Shown in pieces: positions 7,442 through 15,586 of a DNA stretch of 64,000 nucleotides. Origin of the DNA: Qipengyuania xiapuensis (GTDB lineage Bacteria > Pseudomonadota > Alphaproteobacteria > Sphingomonadales > Sphingomonadaceae); NCBI RefSeq assembly GCF_019711395.1, contig NZ_JAIGNL010000002.1, positions 822,648 to 886,647 of the forward strand, given 5' to 3'. The stretch's first letter is position 1. Each line of letters opens with the position of its first letter. The translations under genes and the position numbers were made by a program. The notes under the pieces were generated by a model. That model did not search any database. It worked only from the letters and a program-made list of their open reading frames with translations, and was not told the DNA's origin.

Positions 7442-8128
7442 ATGTCGAGAATTTTACAATTGAGCGCGACTCGGCGCTCCCTGGTCACGCCGATGCTGTT
7501 TTCGGCGCTCGACAGCGCGCTCCAGGCGCACTTGATCAGGACCTCGCGAGAGCGGACATTTGCCGACGGACAGATCATCCAGCAGCGCGGCGATCCCGCC
7601 GACGGGTTCTGGTTGATCGAGGCAGGCGCGGTGCGCGTCGGCCAGTTCCTCCCCGATGGCGAGTTTCGTGCGGTGGCCTTGCTCGGTGCCGGCGATTCCT
7701 ATGGCGAGCTCGCCGTGTTTTCCGGAAAGCCGCGGATCGTCGACGCCATCTCGCGCGGCGAGAGCCGGGTGCGCCTCATCGCGGCGCGGCCCTTTCTCGA
7801 TGCGTTGGCAAACTATCCCGCCTCGACGCGAGAACTGCTGGGCGCCCTGTCCGAGCAGTTGCAGGACACGCTCTCGATCCTTGCAGGCCTGAGGCACGGC
7901 ACCAACCCTGCACGCCTTGCGGGTCTGCTGTCGACCATGGCCGGAGATGATGAGGGTGCAGCGAGCGTTACAATCACCCAGCAGGAGCTCGCCGACCTTC
8001 TCGGCGTGACTCGCGCCACTGCCAATGCTGCGCTGAAGGACCTGCATCGTCGCGGGCTGATCGAGCGTGGCTACGGCCGTATCCGGATTCCCGATCCCGA
8101 ACGCCTGGCACGCTTCGCGCTCGACTAG
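7442..8128 (+). CDS. Crp/Fnr family transcriptional regulator
   Basis: 228-residue regulator. Residues about 20-130 form a cyclic-nucleotide-binding-type beta-roll (GQIIQQRGDPADGFWLIEAG, GAGDSYGELAVFSGKPR). Residues about 170-215 form a winged helix (TITQQELADLLGVTRATANAALKDL). It has no Cys cluster, so it is not an oxygen-sensing Fnr. The phosphate-cassette Arg of true Crp is replaced in the PRIVDAIS region, so the ligand is uncertain. ATG 7442 lacks a clear ribosome site; an in-frame ATG at 7493 is the alternative. Divergent from the desaturase gene, which it may control. Confidence 0.87.
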   Translation: MSRILQLSATRRSLVTPMLFSALDSALQAHLIRTSRERTFADGQIIQQRGDPADGFWLIEAGAVRVGQFLPDGEFRAVALLGAGDSYGELAVFSGKPRIVDAISRGESRVRLIAARPFLDALANYPASTRELLGALSEQLQDTLSILAGLRHGTNPARLAGLLSTMAGDDEGAASVTITQQELADLLGVTRATANAALKDLHRRGLIERGYGRIRIPDPERLARFALD

Positions 8129-8799
8129 TCTTCCTGTTTCGCGGAGTTCACCAGCCATCCCGCGAGCGTCGTCGCCGCGATGGCTCCGGCAATTTGCGCA
8201 AGGACGAAGCCGGGAACGTCCGCGGGCGCGATACCGGCGAAGCTGTCGGACAGGCTGCGCACCAGCGTGATCGCGGGATTGGCGAAGCTGGTCGAGCTGG
8301 TGAACCAGTATGCAGAAGTGATGTAGAGTGCGACCGCCATCGGGATGGCCTCGGCCCTCGTGCGCAGCAGGACAAGGATCGTCAGTACGAGACCGAAGGT
8401 CGCCACGAATTCGCCTGTCCACTGGCCGAGGCCTGCTCGCGCCTTGGTAGAGAACTGCAGGATCGGCATGTCGAACATGAGATGGACGGCAAAGGCGCCG
8501 ATCACTCCGGCCGCGACCTGGACGAGCACGAATGCCAGCGCCGGCCGGATCTCGATTTCGCGCCTGAGCGCGAAGGCCAGCGTCACCGCGGGATTGAAGT
8601 GGGCCCCGGAAATAGGCCCCAGCATCGCGATGAGGACGTAAAGGATCGCGCCCGTCGCCACCGTGTTGGCGAGCAGCGCCAGCGCGTCATTGCCCTGCGC
8701 CAGCGCCTCGGCCATCACGCCGGAGCCGATCACGCCCGCGAACAGGAAGAAGCTGCCGATCGCCTCTGCGGTCAGGCGGCGCGGGAGCGAATAGGTCAC
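8125..8799 (-). CDS. Aquaporin family (MIP) channel
   Basis: 224-residue six-span membrane channel of the major intrinsic protein family. Both half-helix signatures are visible: HFNPAVTLAF (first NPA) and FANPAITLVRS (second NPA). The following Arg of the selectivity filter is in the second. The length and spacing fit a water- or small-solute-conducting AqpZ/AqpS-like channel. The GTG start at 8797-8799 overlaps the YqaA-like stop (GTGA), so the two genes are coupled. Its stop overlaps the convergent Crp-type gene by four bases. Arsenic-linked aquaporins are related, but no ars genes are nearby. Confidence 0.9.
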   Translation of the reverse strand: MTYSLPRRLTAEAIGSFFLFAGVIGSGVMAEALAQGNDALALLANTVATGAILYVLIAMLGPISGAHFNPAVTLAFALRREIEIRPALAFVLVQVAAGVIGAFAVHLMFDMPILQFSTKARAGLGQWTGEFVATFGLVLTILVLLRTRAEAIPMAVALYITSAYWFTSSTSFANPAITLVRSLSDSFAGIAPADVPGFVLAQIAGAIAATTLAGWLVNSAKQED

Positions 8800-9446
8800 T
8801 TGGCCTGCTCGAGCTGGGCGCCGGAGCATACTCCGCCCTCTTCATCCTCGCTCCCACCGAGCTGCGTCAGCACCAGGACTCCGCCGACGACCAACACAAC
8901 GAAGACCGTCGTCACGGTGCCGAGGTACTTGTCGATGACACGCTTGATCGGGGCGCCAAACACGCGGAACAGGATGCCCACGGTCATGAAGATGAGCGCG
9001 CGTGCAAACAGGCTCGAGAGCACGAAGGTGGCGAGGTTCATCCCCACGAAGCCCGCCGTGATCGTCAGCAGCTTGAAGGGCACCGGAGTCGCGCCCGCGA
9101 TGAGGATTGCCTCGAAGTCGTACTCGTTGAGGTGGCAGGCCGCGACAGGGAAAGCCTCGGTTAGGCCGAGCATCGAAATCAGCCAGACGCCCACCGTGTC
9201 GTACAGCCCCCAGCCGATAGCATAGCCGAGCAGCGCGCCCGCCACCGACGAAAGCGTGGCGACGGCGGCGAACTTCACCGCCTTTTTCGGCTCGGCAAGG
9301 CACATGAGGCCAAGGAGCGGATGCGGCGGGATCGGGAAGAAGCTCGATTCGACGAAGCAGAAGAACGCCAGCCACCACACCGCATGCGGATGCGACGCCT
9401 TTTCCATCGTCCAGTCGTAGAGCCCGCGAAGCGGTTTCATGATCAT
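8796..9446 (-). CDS. YqaA/DedA-like membrane protein (SNARE-associated fold)
   Basis: 216-residue polytopic membrane protein of the YqaA/VTT group. Hallmarks are FVESSFFPIPPHPLLG near residue 35, and the AGATPVPFKLLTITAGFVGM segment with its re-entrant Pro/Gly-rich loop. About five hydrophobic segments follow. The tail is acidic (GGSEDEEGG). DedA-family proteins are linked to lipid carrier recycling and membrane homeostasis; the YqaA branch has no proven activity. The start could be ATG 9446 or ATG 9440; neither has a convincing ribosome site. Confidence 0.85.
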   Translation of the reverse strand: MIMKPLRGLYDWTMEKASHPHAVWWLAFFCFVESSFFPIPPHPLLGLMCLAEPKKAVKFAAVATLSSVAGALLGYAIGWGLYDTVGVWLISMLGLTEAFPVAACHLNEYDFEAILIAGATPVPFKLLTITAGFVGMNLATFVLSSLFARALIFMTVGILFRVFGAPIKRVIDKYLGTVTTVFVVLVVGGVLVLTQLGGSEDEEGGVCSGAQLEQAK

Positions 9447-9517
9447 TGCAGGAGAGGTCTCTCAGGGCAGATGAGGTGGCCCAAGGGTTAGGCGAGCGCC
9501 ACAAGCTTGGCAATCAT

Positions 9518-9536
9518 GTTGGAGCGCCTGTCCAAC
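9518..9536. promoter_or_regulatory. Operator-like inverted repeat
   Basis: GTTGGA (9518-9523) and TCCAAC (9531-9536) are perfect 6-base arms around a 7-base spacer. They lie about 70 bases upstream of the yqaA-like start and just before the promoter-like sequence of the phage-relic genes. TTGGA-type palindromes often bind TetR-class repressors, but no such gene is adjacent. Confidence 0.35.
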
Positions 9537-9558
9537 TAACCTATTTGGCACTTTTATC

Positions 9559-9587
9559 TTGACATCGTCACGCTATTTTGGCACATA
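9559..9587 (+). promoter_or_regulatory. Candidate sigma-70 promoter for the terminase genes
   Basis: A perfect -35 hexamer TTGACA (9559-9564), a 17-base spacer and CACATA (9582-9587, with TATAG next to it) as a loose -10. It stands about 95 bases before the small terminase gene. The -10 match is modest. Confidence 0.4.
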
Positions 9588-9618
9588 TAGAGAACATCGC
9601 GATAGTGTGATTCACTCG

Positions 9619-9646
9619 GAAAGGGCGGCCATTCGGTCGCCCTTTC
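9619..9646 (+). terminator. Hairpin in the leader of the terminase genes
   Basis: Perfect 9-base arms GAAAGGGCG (9619-9627) and CGCCCTTTC (9638-9646) enclose a 10-base loop. There is no long T-run after it. It looks like a terminator stem. If the promoter at 9559-9587 is real, it lies inside the transcript leader and could act as an attenuator. Confidence 0.4.
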
Positions 9647-9681
9647 GCGTCTGGCGGCTTCGCGCAACCGGGAGGCATGGC

Positions 9682-10176
9682 ATGGCCGGACAACGCCGCG
9701 CTTACAAGGAGATGCGCCCGCAATTCCGCGAAGGGGAAAACGGCCGGGTTTCGACCAAGTGGCGCTCGCTATTCCTCGACTATCTCGCCGAGACATCGAA
9801 TGTCACCGAAGCCGCGAAGCGCTGCGGCGCCAATCCGAGCAGGGCGTACAAGCTGCGCCGGACCGATCCCGAGTTCACACGCCAGTGGCGCGACGCATTG
9901 CTGGAAGGATACGAGCATCTCGAACTCGAAACCTTGCGCCGCCTTCGCGAGGGCGTTCCGCCGGACGGCCCCAAGTTCGATATTGCCAATGCGCTGAGGC
10001 TCCTTGCGCTTCACCGCGAAACCGTCGCCCGCGAGCGCGCCAAGATCGAGAACAGCGATGAGGCCAGCGTGCTCGCCTCGCTCAACCGCAAGCTCGAGGC
10101 GATGCGGCAGAACGAGCTTGCTCTGGCCGGCAGGAAACGGGCCAAACCGGACGGGGCGCATGAAGCTGGCGCCTGA
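9682..10176 (+). CDS. Terminase small-subunit-like protein of a GTA/phage relic
   Basis: 164-residue protein. Residues about 15-60 hold a helix-turn-helix of the terminase small-subunit kind (FLDYLAETSNVTEAAKRCG, then SRAYKLRRTDPEFTRQW), followed by a basic helical C-terminus. Small terminases recognise DNA and stimulate the packaging ATPase. The ATG at 9682 follows GGGAGGC; an out-of-frame ATG lies at 9677. Its last 17 bases overlap the large terminase gene. This pair sits at the 5' end of gene-transfer-agent head clusters in related alphaproteobacteria, so a GTA origin is likely. Confidence 0.75.
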   Translation: MAGQRRAYKEMRPQFREGENGRVSTKWRSLFLDYLAETSNVTEAAKRCGANPSRAYKLRRTDPEFTRQWRDALLEGYEHLELETLRRLREGVPPDGPKFDIANALRLLALHRETVARERAKIENSDEASVLASLNRKLEAMRQNELALAGRKRAKPDGAHEAGA

Positions 10177-11494
10177 GTTCCTCGCGTGGCTGCGCAATCA
10201 GGACCAGGCAACGATGCGAGGCCTCATCGCAGGGCTGGAAGAGCGTGAGCGTGCGGCCATCGCCTATGACTGGTCGCTCTGGGCCCGTGCCAGCCAGCTG
10301 CCGCCGGAGGGCGACTGGTCGTGCTGGCTCGTCTGCGCAGGTCGCGGTTTCGGCAAGACCCGCATGGGCGCCAAATGGGTCCGCGAGCAGGCAATCGGCA
10401 ATCCCGATGCGCATATCGCGCTCGTTGCCGCCAATTTGGGCGAAGCGCGCGCCATCATGGTGGAGGGCGAAAGCGGGCTGCTCAACATCTGCCCGCCGAT
10501 GTATCGCCCCGAGTTCGAGCCTTCGCGCCGCCGCCTCACCTGGCCCAACGGGGCAGTGGCAACGCTGTATTCGGCAGCCGAACCCGACACTTTGAGAGGA
10601 CCGCAGCATTCGCATGCCTGGTGCGACGAGATCGCCAAGTGGTCCACTGCATCGGACCGCGCAACGCAGGCTTGGGACAATCTGCTCATGGGCCTGAGGC
10701 TCGGTGACGATCCGCGGATCGTCGCGACGACCACGCCGCGACCGGTGCCGCTGCTGCGCCGCCTCATGCTCGAGGAAAGCTGCGGGCTGGTGGAAGTCAC
10801 GAGGGGCTCGACATTCGACAATGCCGCCAACCTCCCCGCCGCCTTCATCGGCACGATGGACCGGCAGTTCGGCGGGTCGACACTCGGGCGACAGGAACTG
10901 GAAGGCGAGATGCTCGAGGATGTCGAGGGGGCCTTGTGGACCCGCTCGCTTCTCGAGGCCTGCCGTGCGGATACATCCGCCGAGGCTGCGGTGCGCGTGG
11001 TGGTCGGCGTCGATCCGCCTGCAAGCGCGCATGGCGATGAATGCGGGATCGTAGTCTGCGCTCTCGACGAGGCAGGCGAAGGCCGAGTGCTGGCCGATTG
11101 TTCGCTCGGCCCCGCCTCGCCCGAACGCTGGGCGCGCGCAGTCGCCGAAGCTGCCGCCGCCTGGAACGCCGACCGCGTGGTGGCGGAAGCGAACCAGGGC
11201 GGCGCGATGGTGGCAAGCGTGCTGCGCGCCGCCGACGTCTCGCTGCCCCTGAAGCTGGTGCACGCGAGCCGCGGCAAGGCTGCGCGCGCCGAACCGGTCG
11301 CCGCGCTCTACGAAGCCGGGCGGGTTCGCCATGCCGGCATGTTCGCGAGGCTGGAGGACCAGCTCTGCGGGCTGATGGCAGGCGGCGAGTACGAGGGCCC
11401 GGGCCGTTCGCCCGACCGCGCCGACGCACTCGTCTGGGCACCTACGGAACTAATGCTCGGCAAGGTCTCGCGGCCCAAAATTCGAAATCTCTAG
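10160..11494 (+). CDS. Large terminase / DNA-packaging ATPase (GTA g2-like)
   Basis: 444-residue packaging motor of the Terminase_6 type. The N-terminal ATPase has Walker A in VCAGRGFGKTRMG (about residue 60) and Walker B/catalytic Glu in HAWCDEIAKW (about residue 155). A coupling motif follows in IVATTTPRPVPLLRRL. The C-terminal RNase-H-like nuclease has GVDPPASAHGDECGIV, VAEANQGGAMV and SPDRADALVWA. All parts look intact, so this gene is not obviously a pseudogene, although the portal gene after it is broken and no capsid genes follow. Its length matches the Rhodobacter GTA g2 class. Confidence 0.88.
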   Translation: MKLAPEFLAWLRNQDQATMRGLIAGLEERERAAIAYDWSLWARASQLPPEGDWSCWLVCAGRGFGKTRMGAKWVREQAIGNPDAHIALVAANLGEARAIMVEGESGLLNICPPMYRPEFEPSRRRLTWPNGAVATLYSAAEPDTLRGPQHSHAWCDEIAKWSTASDRATQAWDNLLMGLRLGDDPRIVATTTPRPVPLLRRLMLEESCGLVEVTRGSTFDNAANLPAAFIGTMDRQFGGSTLGRQELEGEMLEDVEGALWTRSLLEACRADTSAEAAVRVVVGVDPPASAHGDECGIVVCALDEAGEGRVLADCSLGPASPERWARAVAEAAAAWNADRVVAEANQGGAMVASVLRAADVSLPLKLVHASRGKAARAEPVAALYEAGRVRHAGMFARLEDQLCGLMAGGEYEGPGRSPDRADALVWAPTELMLGKVSRPKIRNL

Positions 11495-11506
11495 CAAGGA
11501 ATTCCC

Positions 11507-12040
11507 ATGTCATTCCTCTCCAGCCTCGCCACCGCCTTCAAGGGCGGAGGCCAATCGCGCGTGCCTGTCTCGCGCGGCTTCGTCTCGCCCTGGGCGAGCG
11601 CCTTCGACGTCACACCCGCTCGCTCACCATTCGACTATTCGCGCGAAGTGGGTGAGGCCTATCTCGCCAATCCCGTTGCCCAGCGCGCGGTCCGCACCGT
11701 CGCGGAAGGGGTCGGCGGTGCGCCGATCGCCTATCCCGACGAGAGGCTCGAGCGGCTGGTCGAATGTTCGTGCGGGTCGCAACCGCTGCTGTAAGTGCTC
11801 GCCGCGCACCTCGCGCTTCATGGCAATGCCTATGTCCAGATCGTGAAGGATGCGGCGGGCGTGCCGGTCGAGCTCTATCCGCTGCGTCCCGAGCGCGTGC
11901 AGGTGGTGGCCGGAGACGATGGCTGGCCGAGCTACTCCGCGCCGCTCGATCCGGATGGCGGCAGCACTATCGATGTAGAGGCGCGAACAGCAATTTCGGA
12001 ATTGATTACCCTATTGAAGGCGTTTGGGATTTTTTCCTGA
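11507..12040 (+). pseudogene. HK97-type portal protein, truncated and interrupted
   Basis: The N-terminal part of a phage portal protein is recognisable: FDYSREVGEAYLANPVAQRA and AVRTVAEGVGGAP, then AAHLALHGNAYVQIVKDAAG, VELYPLRPERVQVV. An in-frame TAA at 11792-11794 splits these two halves; the reading frame is the same on both sides, so it is a nonsense change rather than a frameshift. After about 11985 the portal similarity fades and the frame closes at 12040. A full portal is about 390 residues, so more than half is missing. Prohead protease, capsid and tail genes are absent. It marks a decayed gene-transfer-agent or prophage head cluster. Confidence 0.85.
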
Positions 12041-12165
12041 CAAGCAGGGAACTAGGCCCCCTGCGCAGCGTTTGGGCAGCGTGATGGGAGAGACCTCTTT
12101 CCAGATTTCGCAACTATCGGTCGGGAATCGCGACATTCTTGCAACAGTTCCTGCCCAAAGGCCGC

Positions 12166-12194
12166 TTGCCAGTGAGACAAGGCAAAGTTAGATA
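12166..12194 (+). promoter_or_regulatory. Candidate sigma-70 promoter of the ompA-type gene
   Basis: TTGCCA (12166-12171), a 17-base spacer and TAGATA (12189-12194) lie 45 bases before the ATG. They match four to five of six consensus bases each. The rest of 12041-12238 shows nothing else that I can identify. Confidence 0.5.
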
Positions 12195-12238
12195 AGTTTC
12201 ACTCGGTGGCTCCAATTCGCAAAAAGGGGAAATAAATA

Positions 12239-13354
12239 ATGCGGAAATTCGTCATTGGTATGGCGATGGCCTCTACGGCCCTTGCATCGCCAGCCCTAGC
12301 CCGGGACAATTCTTGGTACATCGGCGCCGAATTCGGCCCGATGATCGCCGAGGACATGACCCTCAACGACACCTCCGACAGCCAGCCTCTCGCACCCAGC
12401 CTCGGTATCGACTACGACACCGGCACGGGCTTCGACGGTGGTGGCTTCGTCGGTTACGATTTCGGTGCATTCCGTCTCGAAGCTGAAGTCAGCTATCGCG
12501 ACGCGGATCATGAAGAAGTCGCCATCGAAGGCGTGGGCAACTTCCCCGCTCTCGATGAAACCAACTCGCTCGCGTTCATGCTCAACGGCATGTTCGACTT
12601 CGGCGACGACGACGGCATCCAGGGTTACGCCGGTGCTGGTATCGGTGTTGCACGCACCAGCGTCGAAGGCGAAATTCTCGTTCCGACGCTGAACACGAAC
12701 CCGCGGATCGACGACTCGTCGAGCGACCTCGCATGGCAGCTCCTCGCTGGTATCCGCGCTCCGCTGACCGACAACATCGACGTCGGCCTGCGCTATCGCA
12801 TGTTCACCGCAGAGGACGTGACGCTGGTCGACAACTTCGGCGACGAGCGTGAAGGCAAGTGGCGCACCCACTCGATCATGGGCACGCTGAGCTACAACTT
12901 CGGAGCTCCGCCGCCGCCGCCCCCGCCGCCGCCGCCGCCGCCGCCGCCGCCTCCTCCGCCCCCGCCGCCTCCGCCGCCGCCGCCTCCGCCGCCGGCTCCG
13001 GTTTGCCAGCAGGGCCCGTACATCGTCTTCTTCAACTGGGACGAGTCGGACATCACTCCGGAAGCGGCAACCATCCTGGACAACGCGGTTTCGGCATACG
13101 CCAACTGCGGCACGGCTTCGGTCATGCTCGCTGGCCACACCGACACCTCGGGTTCGACGCAGTACAACATGGGCCTTGCCCAGCGTCGTAACGCCTCGGT
13201 CCGTGACTACCTGACCGCCCGCGGCATCCCCGACGGCCGGATCAGCAGCGAAGCATTCGGTGAAAGCCAGCTCCGCGTCCCGACCGCAGACGGTGTCCGC
13301 GAACTTCAGAACCGTCGTGTGGAAGTCACCTACGGTCCGGGTTCGGGCATGTAA
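12239..13354 (+). CDS. OmpA-family outer membrane protein with polyproline hinge
   Basis: 371-residue outer membrane protein. Residues 1-21 are a signal peptide (ending SPALA). Residues 24-220 are an OmpA-type eight-stranded barrel (GFDGGGFVGYDFGAF, GYAGAGIGVA, NIDVGLRYRMF). Residues 224-252 are 29 consecutive prolines. Residues 258-371 are the peptidoglycan-binding OmpA_C domain (IVFFNWDESDITPEA, AGHTDTSGSTQYNMGLAQRR, NRRVEV) with the diaminopimelate-binding Asp and Arg. It ties the outer membrane to the cell wall. The gene follows the portal relic and has its own promoter and a strong terminator. Confidence 0.95.
   Translation: MRKFVIGMAMASTALASPALARDNSWYIGAEFGPMIAEDMTLNDTSDSQPLAPSLGIDYDTGTGFDGGGFVGYDFGAFRLEAEVSYRDADHEEVAIEGVGNFPALDETNSLAFMLNGMFDFGDDDGIQGYAGAGIGVARTSVEGEILVPTLNTNPRIDDSSSDLAWQLLAGIRAPLTDNIDVGLRYRMFTAEDVTLVDNFGDEREGKWRTHSIMGTLSYNFGAPPPPPPPPPPPPPPPPPPPPPPPPPPPPPAPVCQQGPYIVFFNWDESDITPEAATILDNAVSAYANCGTASVMLAGHTDTSGSTQYNMGLAQRRNASVRDYLTARGIPDGRISSEAFGESQLRVPTADGVRELQNRRVEVTYGPGSGM
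12908..12994 (+). repeat. Polyproline (CCN) codon run in the OmpA hinge
   Basis: Twenty-nine Pro codons in a row, mostly CCG with some CCT and CCC. The run is GC-saturated and low-complexity. It links the barrel and the OmpA_C domain, and would need EF-P to be translated without stalling. Confidence 0.95.
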
Positions 13355-13380
13355 TTCACTCGCAAGAGTTGAAATTCGAG

Positions 13381-13409
13381 AAGGGGCCGGAGCGATCCGG
13401 CCCCTTTTT
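13381..13409 (+). terminator. Rho-independent terminator after ompA
   Basis: AAGGGGCCGGA (13381-13391) and TCCGGCCCCTT (13396-13406) pair perfectly around a GCGA tetraloop, followed by a T-run. Confidence 0.92.
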
Positions 13410-13449
13410 CGTTGGAGGTAGGAATGTCTGGATCAGGTAAGGACCAAGT

Positions 13450-13989
13450 ATGACCCGCAAAACCCTCCTCGCGTCTCTCGTATTGGGATCGGCGCTCACT
13501 TTCTCGGCCTGCTCGACGATCGGCGACCTGCCCAGCGAGAGGATCGCGGAGGCACAGCTGAATTTCGCGAACGGGCTACCAGCCGGAACGGCTCAGCTCA
13601 TCAGCAACGGCCAAACCCTTACACTTGCCGCAGTAGCCACCGGGCTGGAGCCCGGCGAGCACGGCTTTCACCTTCACACGACTGGAAAATGTGAAGCACC
13701 CGGGTTCACCAGCGCGGGCGGACACCTCAACCCCGCCGGACGCGAGCACGGTTCGCTGAACCCCCAGGGGAAGCATCTGGGCGACCTCCCCAACCTGGTC
13801 GTTGGAGCCTCGCGTACAACGCGTGCCGAAGTCGATCTTGGAGAAGACAGCGCCGAGCTTCGCGCCAAGCTATTCGACGCTGATGGCACGGCCATTGTCA
13901 TCCATGCCGCGGCCGACGACTACACGAGTGACCCCGCGGGCGATGCGGGGCCTCGCGTAGCTTGCGGAGTCGTCACGCGAGTGAGCTAA
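13450..13989 (+). CDS. sodC: Cu/Zn superoxide dismutase (SodC), lipoprotein
   Basis: 179-residue periplasmic Cu,Zn-SOD that converts superoxide to peroxide and oxygen. Residues 1-21 form a lipoprotein signal peptide with the lipobox TFSAC. Metal ligands are present: the copper His pair in HGFHLHTTGKC, the bridging His in GGHLNP, zinc ligands in the HGSLNPQGKHLGD region, and the last copper His in VIHAAADDY. The disulfide pair is C in TGKC and C in RVACGV. The electrostatic-loop Arg is in GPRVACG. It appears complete and active, and is probably tethered to the outer membrane. It stands alone between two opposite-facing units. Confidence 0.95.
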   Translation: MTRKTLLASLVLGSALTFSACSTIGDLPSERIAEAQLNFANGLPAGTAQLISNGQTLTLAAVATGLEPGEHGFHLHTTGKCEAPGFTSAGGHLNPAGREHGSLNPQGKHLGDLPNLVVGASRTTRAEVDLGEDSAELRAKLFDADGTAIVIHAAADDYTSDPAGDAGPRVACGVVTRVS

Positions 13990-13998
13990 GGCCGCTCT

Positions 13999-15582
13999 TC
14001 AGACCTCTTCGCCAGCCGCCCGAGCACGCTCGATGACTGTCTGCTCGGCCTTGGGCACGGTGCGATAGGCGACGAGCAAGAGCAACAGGCCGATCGGAAC
14101 TGCTATCAGCAAGCTTAGACCGCCGGTCGACAGGCTTCCGGACATCGTCGAGACTTGGCCAGCCATGTAGGGGCCGAGGGCAAGGCCCACCAGGGTGGTC
14201 GATAGGAAGAAGGTGGCAGTGGCAGTGCCTCGCATCCTCGGCAGCACGAGGTCCTGCGAGGTTGCCGCCGCAGCTCCGAGTGCCGAGCTTCCGAAGAGCG
14301 ATTGCAAGAACGCGACGATGTAGAAGGTCGTCGTATCCTGAGTGGTGAACATCACGTAGAGGAACGGCGCCGCTCCAACGAGACCGAACGCGACCACGAT
14401 AAGCCGGCCTGCTGCAAGACGCTTGCGCAGGAAATCGGCCATCCAGCCGCCCATAATCACCCCGAGGAAACCGCCAAGGGCGCCGGGACCGCCGATCCAC
14501 CAGCCTGCAGTGGACGGCGCTTCGCCGAGGATGCGAATGGCGTAGGGAGCGGCCCAGAACGAAGCCGCATAGGACATGAATGCGACCATGCCGTAGCCAA
14601 GAATGGTCGTGAGAAAGGCAGGAGTGCCCCAGATCAACCTGAAGGTCGGTTCGTCACGACCCTTCAGCGTCGTCGCCCACGAGAAGATGGCATAGTAGCC
14701 GATGCCAACCGCTCCCCATTGCTGAGCGTTGCCGGTGAAGTCCGCCATCAACCAGGCGATGCTGCCGATAGCGAGCGCTCCCGCGAGGTTGATGGCAAGC
14801 CCGCGGGCACCGCCCTGAGCAGCACCGATCAAAGTGAAAGGCGGAATGACTGCGACCAGTTCCCTGAAGAAGCCGCGGAACGGATCCTTCGGTGGCGGAG
14901 TCACGATGCCTTCGCTCTGGCCGCGCAGAGGCTCGCGCAGGGTGAATACGAGCAGGGCCAGCAACAGGCCGGGCAAGCCTACGATAATGAACGCGGCCTG
15001 CCAGCCTGCCAGGCCGAGAGGTGCATCCACCGGATAGGCTTCGTTCCAGTTCTCGACGATAGCTCCGCCGATCAGCAGCGAGACGCCGCCGCCGATGTAA
15101 AGCCCCGACGAGTAGATCGCGAGCGCGGTTGCGCGCATCTTCTTCGGAAACCAGTCGGAGATGAGTGAGTATGCACTCGGGCTGGCGGTCGCCTCGCCCA
15201 CGCCGACGCCGATGCGCGCAACGCTGAGTGTGGCAAAGCTTTTCGCAAAACCGGAAAGCGCGGTGAAAGCGGACCATATTGCGAGGCCGGCAGTCATTAG
15301 CCGTACGCGGTGCCAGCTATCGGCAAGCTTCCCGAGCGGGATACCGAAGAGCGCATAGAATACGCCGAAAGCCGTGCCGTAGAGAAAGCCGATCTGGTCG
15401 TCGCGCAGGCCGAGGTCGGCCTTGATGTCCTCGGCGAGGATGGAAATGATATTACGGTCGACGAAGTTCAGGACATACACGACCACCAGAATGCTTAGTG
15501 CATACCAGCTGTAGGCCGGGACCTTGGTCTCCTCCTCGCCTGCTGGAATGTTGGTTGTTTCGGCAGACGTGGGCTGGCTCAA
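13999..15582 (-). CDS. MFS transporter, spinster-like
   Basis: 527-residue twelve-span major-facilitator transporter. The family motifs are DRNIISILAEDIKADLGL in helix 1, GIPLGKLADSWHRVRLM (motif A, D and R/R) and RIGVGVGEATASPSAYSLISDWFPKKMRA. The last is typical of the spinster branch, which moves lipids, sugars or organic acids. The middle and C-terminal halves carry long loops with no extra domain. The stop lies 5 bases from the queC stop-side neighbour: queC ends at 15587 and this gene starts at 15582, so they are probably one transcript. The substrate is unknown. Confidence 0.88.
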   Translation of the reverse strand: MSQPTSAETTNIPAGEEETKVPAYSWYALSILVVVYVLNFVDRNIISILAEDIKADLGLRDDQIGFLYGTAFGVFYALFGIPLGKLADSWHRVRLMTAGLAIWSAFTALSGFAKSFATLSVARIGVGVGEATASPSAYSLISDWFPKKMRATALAIYSSGLYIGGGVSLLIGGAIVENWNEAYPVDAPLGLAGWQAAFIIVGLPGLLLALLVFTLREPLRGQSEGIVTPPPKDPFRGFFRELVAVIPPFTLIGAAQGGARGLAINLAGALAIGSIAWLMADFTGNAQQWGAVGIGYYAIFSWATTLKGRDEPTFRLIWGTPAFLTTILGYGMVAFMSYAASFWAAPYAIRILGEAPSTAGWWIGGPGALGGFLGVIMGGWMADFLRKRLAAGRLIVVAFGLVGAAPFLYVMFTTQDTTTFYIVAFLQSLFGSSALGAAAATSQDLVLPRMRGTATATFFLSTTLVGLALGPYMAGQVSTMSGSLSTGGLSLLIAVPIGLLLLLVAYRTVPKAEQTVIERARAAGEEV

Positions 15583-15586
15583 TTCT

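Noticed and set aside
12892..13170. Minus-strand polyglycine frame opposite ompA
   Set aside because: The Gly run is simply the complement of the proline codons of a well-supported OmpA gene.
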